Shown here piece by piece: positions 5,828 to 7,726 of a stretch of 7,726 nt of DNA. The notes below the pieces were generated by a model. That model was not told where the DNA came from. It was given only the letters and a program-made list of their open reading frames with translations, and made no database searches. A program made the position numbers and the translations under genes. Positions within the stretch are counted from its first letter, which is position 1, and each line of letters opens with the position of its first letter. This stretch comes from Endomicrobium sp. (GTDB lineage Bacteria > Elusimicrobiota > Endomicrobiia > Endomicrobiales > Endomicrobiaceae). The stretch is from NCBI GenBank assembly GCA_031273885.1, contig JAISRA010000128.1, forward strand, positions 1 through 7,726, read 5' to 3'.

Positions 5828-6040
5828 AATTTTTAAAATTTTTTTTCTCAACAACTTTAAACTTTTCTCCAAAGAATTTTTTCATTATCACTTTTTTATA
5901 TTTATTTTTGGTTTAATATAATGGTATGGTTAAAAGTACGTATTGAGGCACAAATAAAAAAATCCAAGGAAAATTTTAAATAAGGCAATTTTCTTAAAAC
6001 TAAACTATTGAAATATATGAAAGTTTTTTATACAAGTCTC

Positions 6041-6244
6041 TTATACAAATAGAAAAAGTAAATAGTCTATATATTTATTGCAATCTTTCAAATGCATACT
6101 ATGTAAAAACTGTAATCTAGGAAAAGCAGTAAGACTAAGACTTGTTCTTCCGTGATAAAAAATAAAGAGTGCTAATGCAGTATCTCCAAGGGATTGTGCG
6201 TATATGTGTAGGACATGTGAAAACCAGTAAAAGCATCTGATATT
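6041..6244 (-). pseudogene. Possible eroded coding stretch, unrecognised
   Basis: On the minus strand a frame is free of stops for about 67 codons, closing with TAA at 6043-6041. It contains HIYAQSLGDTALALFIF and FPRLQFLHSMHLKDC, which look more protein-like than the other frames here. It has no start codon or ribosome binding site at its beginning, and a TAA lies immediately upstream. I do not recognise the family. It could be an internal scrap of a lost gene or chance. Confidence 0.15.
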
Positions 6245-6322
6245 TTATATAATATTTTTCTCTAAATGAAATAACAGTATTGTCTTCAATTAACTAAAAT
6301 TCTATTTTTTATATCATTATCT

Positions 6323-6340
6323 TATATATATATATATATA
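6323..6340. repeat. TA dinucleotide run, nine units
   Basis: Nine uninterrupted TA units, a simple repeat prone to slippage and length change. It lies about 200 bases before nadD with no visible promoter elements arranged around it. Confidence 0.85.
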
Positions 6341-6388
6341 GTAAAAAAAGATTTATGGTTAATAAAGTAACGGTAGCATAAATTATTT

Positions 6389-6436
6389 TTCCCTTTCATT
6401 TTAAAAGGTTGTGCAGAGAACTTTCAATAAAGGGAA
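6389..6436. other. Possible long-loop hairpin upstream of nadD
   Basis: TTCCCTTT (6389-6396) is the exact complement of AAAGGGAA (6429-6436), giving an eight-pair stem with a 32-base loop. The loop can pair a little further (AAAG with CTTT). No U-tract directly follows on either strand in the expected way. It may be a leader structure or a leftover terminator; the evidence is the pairing alone. Confidence 0.25.
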
Positions 6437-6543
6437 TGGTTGTTTTATTTATTACAAGCGTTAGAAGTGGTCTCAGATAATTTAATTAATATTCAAATTT
6501 AGTCTTTGCTGGTTGAGTTAAAATACAAAAATAGGAAATATAA

Positions 6544-7122
6544 ATGAATAAGATAGCTGTTTTCGGCGGATCTTTTGACCCTGTTCATAAATCTCATATT
6601 CAAATTGCGAAATTTGCGTTAAACTTTTTTGAATTAAAAAAATTAATTTTTGTTATAGCGTATATTCCTCCTCATAAAATAAAACAATATGCATGTGTTG
6701 ATGACAGAATTGTAATGCTAAAACTTGCCGCAGGAAATCTTGAAAAAACAGACATTAGTCTGTATGAAGTTCAAAGACGAGAAACGGTATATTCATATCA
6801 GACATTAGATTATTTTCAAAGTTTATATTCCAAAGATGAAATATATATGGTTATAGGCTCGGATTCTCTTTTAGATTTACCTGCATGGGAAAATATAGAT
6901 TATCTTACAGACCGTTATAAATTTATAGTTGCAAAAAGATCGGGTATTAAAATAAATGAAGATACAAAATATTTGGATAAATGTGTTTTTATAGATCAAG
7001 AAATAGAAAATATTTCTTCTACGAAAATAAGAGAGCTAATTAGAAAGGATTCGACCAAAATAGTTTCATTGCTTGATGAAAAGGTTTACAACTATATTAT
7101 AAAAAACGGAATATATAAATGA
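6544..7122 (+). CDS. nadD: Nicotinate-nucleotide adenylyltransferase NadD
   Basis: Encodes 192 residues, typical of NadD, which joins nicotinate mononucleotide and ATP into deamido-NAD in the cytoplasm, the penultimate step to NAD. The nucleotidyltransferase signature GGSFDPVHKSH is at residues 8-18, with the two histidines (H15, H18) of the HxGH-type active site; the usual Gly is Ser here. PPHK (42-45), IGSDSLLDLPAW (104-115) and the ISSTKIR motif near the C-terminus, matching ISSTxIR for ATP binding, are also present. The start is supported by AGGA, seven bases before the ATG. The gene overlaps yqeK by four bases (ATGA), which implies co-transcription and coupled translation. No strong promoter is visible; TAAAAT at 6519-6524 is a weak candidate. 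The gene looks intact. Confidence 0.95.
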   Translation: MNKIAVFGGSFDPVHKSHIQIAKFALNFFELKKLIFVIAYIPPHKIKQYACVDDRIVMLKLAAGNLEKTDISLYEVQRRETVYSYQTLDYFQSLYSKDEIYMVIGSDSLLDLPAWENIDYLTDRYKFIVAKRSGIKINEDTKYLDKCVFIDQEIENISSTKIRELIRKDSTKIVSLLDEKVYNYIIKNGIYK

Positions 7123-7712
7123 ATAAGAGCATTGAAGTACAGATATTTGATTACTTATCACAACATTTAAGTCCTAAAAGATTTGAACATTCCTATAATG
7201 TAGCAATGTTTGCAGTAGAACTTGCTTTAAAAAATAATATAAACTTACTAAAAGCTCAAATCGCAGGGCTTTTGCATGATTGTGCGAAAGCTATGGCAGG
7301 CGAAGAACTTGTTGCTTTTTTTAAAGGGCGCAAAACTTTTAAATGTTTTAAAGATATCGTAAAATTTGCACCACATTTATTGCATTCTTTTGCTGGTGAG
7401 ATTATTGTAAAGGAAGAATTTAAAATTAGAGATAAAGATATTCTAAATGCAGTAAGATACCATACTTTGGGCAGAGAAAATATGAGCGTTATTGAGAAAA
7501 TAATCTTTGTGGCGGATTCTGTTTCTCATGAAAGAAAATGGAAACATGCTTCAAGAGTCCGCAACTTATCAAAGAATGATTTGGATAAAGCTTTTTTTGA
7601 AGTTCTTAAAACAAAAATAGAATACGTCATTAATAGCGGCAATTGGCTATGCCCGCAAACTATAGATACATGGAATTGGTATGTTTCAAACTATAGGGAA
7701 AAAGATAATTAA
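7119..7712 (+). CDS. yqeK: HD-domain hydrolase YqeK (Ap4A hydrolase family)
   Basis: Encodes 197 residues, the usual YqeK size. Studied members are metal-dependent HD-superfamily enzymes that split diadenosine tetraphosphate symmetrically into two ADP, probably clearing stress-related dinucleotides. The metal ligands are visible in order: H24 in RFEHSYNVA, the H53-D54 pair in GLLHDCAK, H89 in LLHSFAG, H115 in AVRYHTLG and D133 in IEKIIFVADSV, all in the expected positions. The region after D133, SHERKW, replaces the more common EPxR but is a mild change. It directly follows nadD with an ATGA overlap, the pairing seen in many bacteria, where rsfS often comes next; the window ends 14 bases after its stop. 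Substrate specificity is inferred from the family. Confidence 0.92.
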   Translation: MNKSIEVQIFDYLSQHLSPKRFEHSYNVAMFAVELALKNNINLLKAQIAGLLHDCAKAMAGEELVAFFKGRKTFKCFKDIVKFAPHLLHSFAGEIIVKEEFKIRDKDILNAVRYHTLGRENMSVIEKIIFVADSVSHERKWKHASRVRNLSKNDLDKAFFEVLKTKIEYVINSGNWLCPQTIDTWNWYVSNYREKDN

Positions 7713-7726
7713 AATACTAACTGTTA

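Larger units (their letters stand above)
5725..6543. other. Long A+T-rich intergenic region without a clear gene
   Basis: About 820 bases between the divergent thi promoter and nadD. Visible items are an inverted repeat at 5785-5801, an 11-base tandem repeat at 5806-5827, a TATAAT at 5917-5922 before a 20-codon frame (5921-5983), a TA run at 6323-6340 and a possible hairpin at 6389-6436. A minus-strand open stretch without a start lies at 6041-6244. On the plus strand, 6090-6230 reads as cysteine-rich scraps (CILCKNC, then DCAYMCRTC) broken by stop codons. No tRNA, SRP, RNase P or tmRNA motif is recognisable. Eroded DNA from a lost gene is the likeliest explanation. Confidence 0.55.

Noticed and set aside
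5921..5983. 20-codon frame after a TATAAT in the thi-nadD interval
   Set aside because: The ATG overlaps the putative -10 box itself, so it could not be translated from that promoter, and the peptide has no recognisable features.
5725..6543. Search for tRNA, other structural RNAs, CRISPR array or insertion sequence
   Set aside because: No tRNA T-loop pattern, conserved RNA motifs, regularly spaced repeats, transposase motifs or terminal inverted repeats could be recognised by eye.

Overview
The window is A+T-rich bacterial DNA (roughly 70% A+T by eye) with eight complete protein genes and the tail of a ninth. The functional genes are compact and often overlap, but two stretches of about 560 and 820 bases hold no convincing intact gene and look like eroded DNA. 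That mix, with low G+C and anaerobe-type thiamine genes, suggests a host-associated or genome-reducing anaerobe. An Endomicrobium-like member of the Elusimicrobiota is my guess, but nothing in the sequence proves it.

Layout. (1) Bases 1-913, plus strand: the last 40 codons of pstB, then phoU, the end of a Pst phosphate-uptake locus. A perfect A/T palindrome lies between them. (2) Bases 914-1473: no clear gene, only remnant-like open stretches. (3) Bases 1474-1922, minus strand: rpsT (ribosomal protein S20) with its own extended -10 promoter and a very strong intrinsic terminator. (4) Bases 1936-5437, minus strand: a thiamine-thiazole operon read thiG, thiH, thiE, thiS, thiF, closely packed, with overlaps at thiH/thiE and thiE/thiS. 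(5) Bases 5438-5724: the operon leader, with a promoter, a divergent but recognisable TPP riboswitch, and a terminator/anti-terminator switch before thiG. (6) Bases 5725-6543: A+T-rich DNA with small repeats, a TA run, a hairpin and one open stretch without a start codon. (7) Bases 6544-7712, plus strand: nadD and yqeK, overlapping by ATGA.

How the genes work together. ThiF adenylates the C-terminal Gly-Gly of ThiS so that it can receive sulfur. ThiH, a radical-SAM enzyme, makes 2-iminoacetate from tyrosine without oxygen. ThiG joins ThiS-thiocarboxylate, iminoacetate and deoxyxylulose 5-phosphate into the thiazole. ThiE couples the thiazole phosphate with hydroxymethylpyrimidine pyrophosphate to give thiamine phosphate. 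The pyrimidine-branch genes (thiC, thiD) are not in the window. The leader is expected to stop transcription when thiamine pyrophosphate is plentiful. NadD makes the NAD(P) precursor deamido-NAD, and YqeK is an HD-domain dinucleotide hydrolase commonly encoded next to it.

I see no defence system, CRISPR array, insertion sequence or wholly new system. The most rewarding points are the regulatory leader, thiS codons that double as the thiF ribosome binding site, a ThiF lacking the usual sulfur-relay cysteine, and the decayed intergenic DNA.
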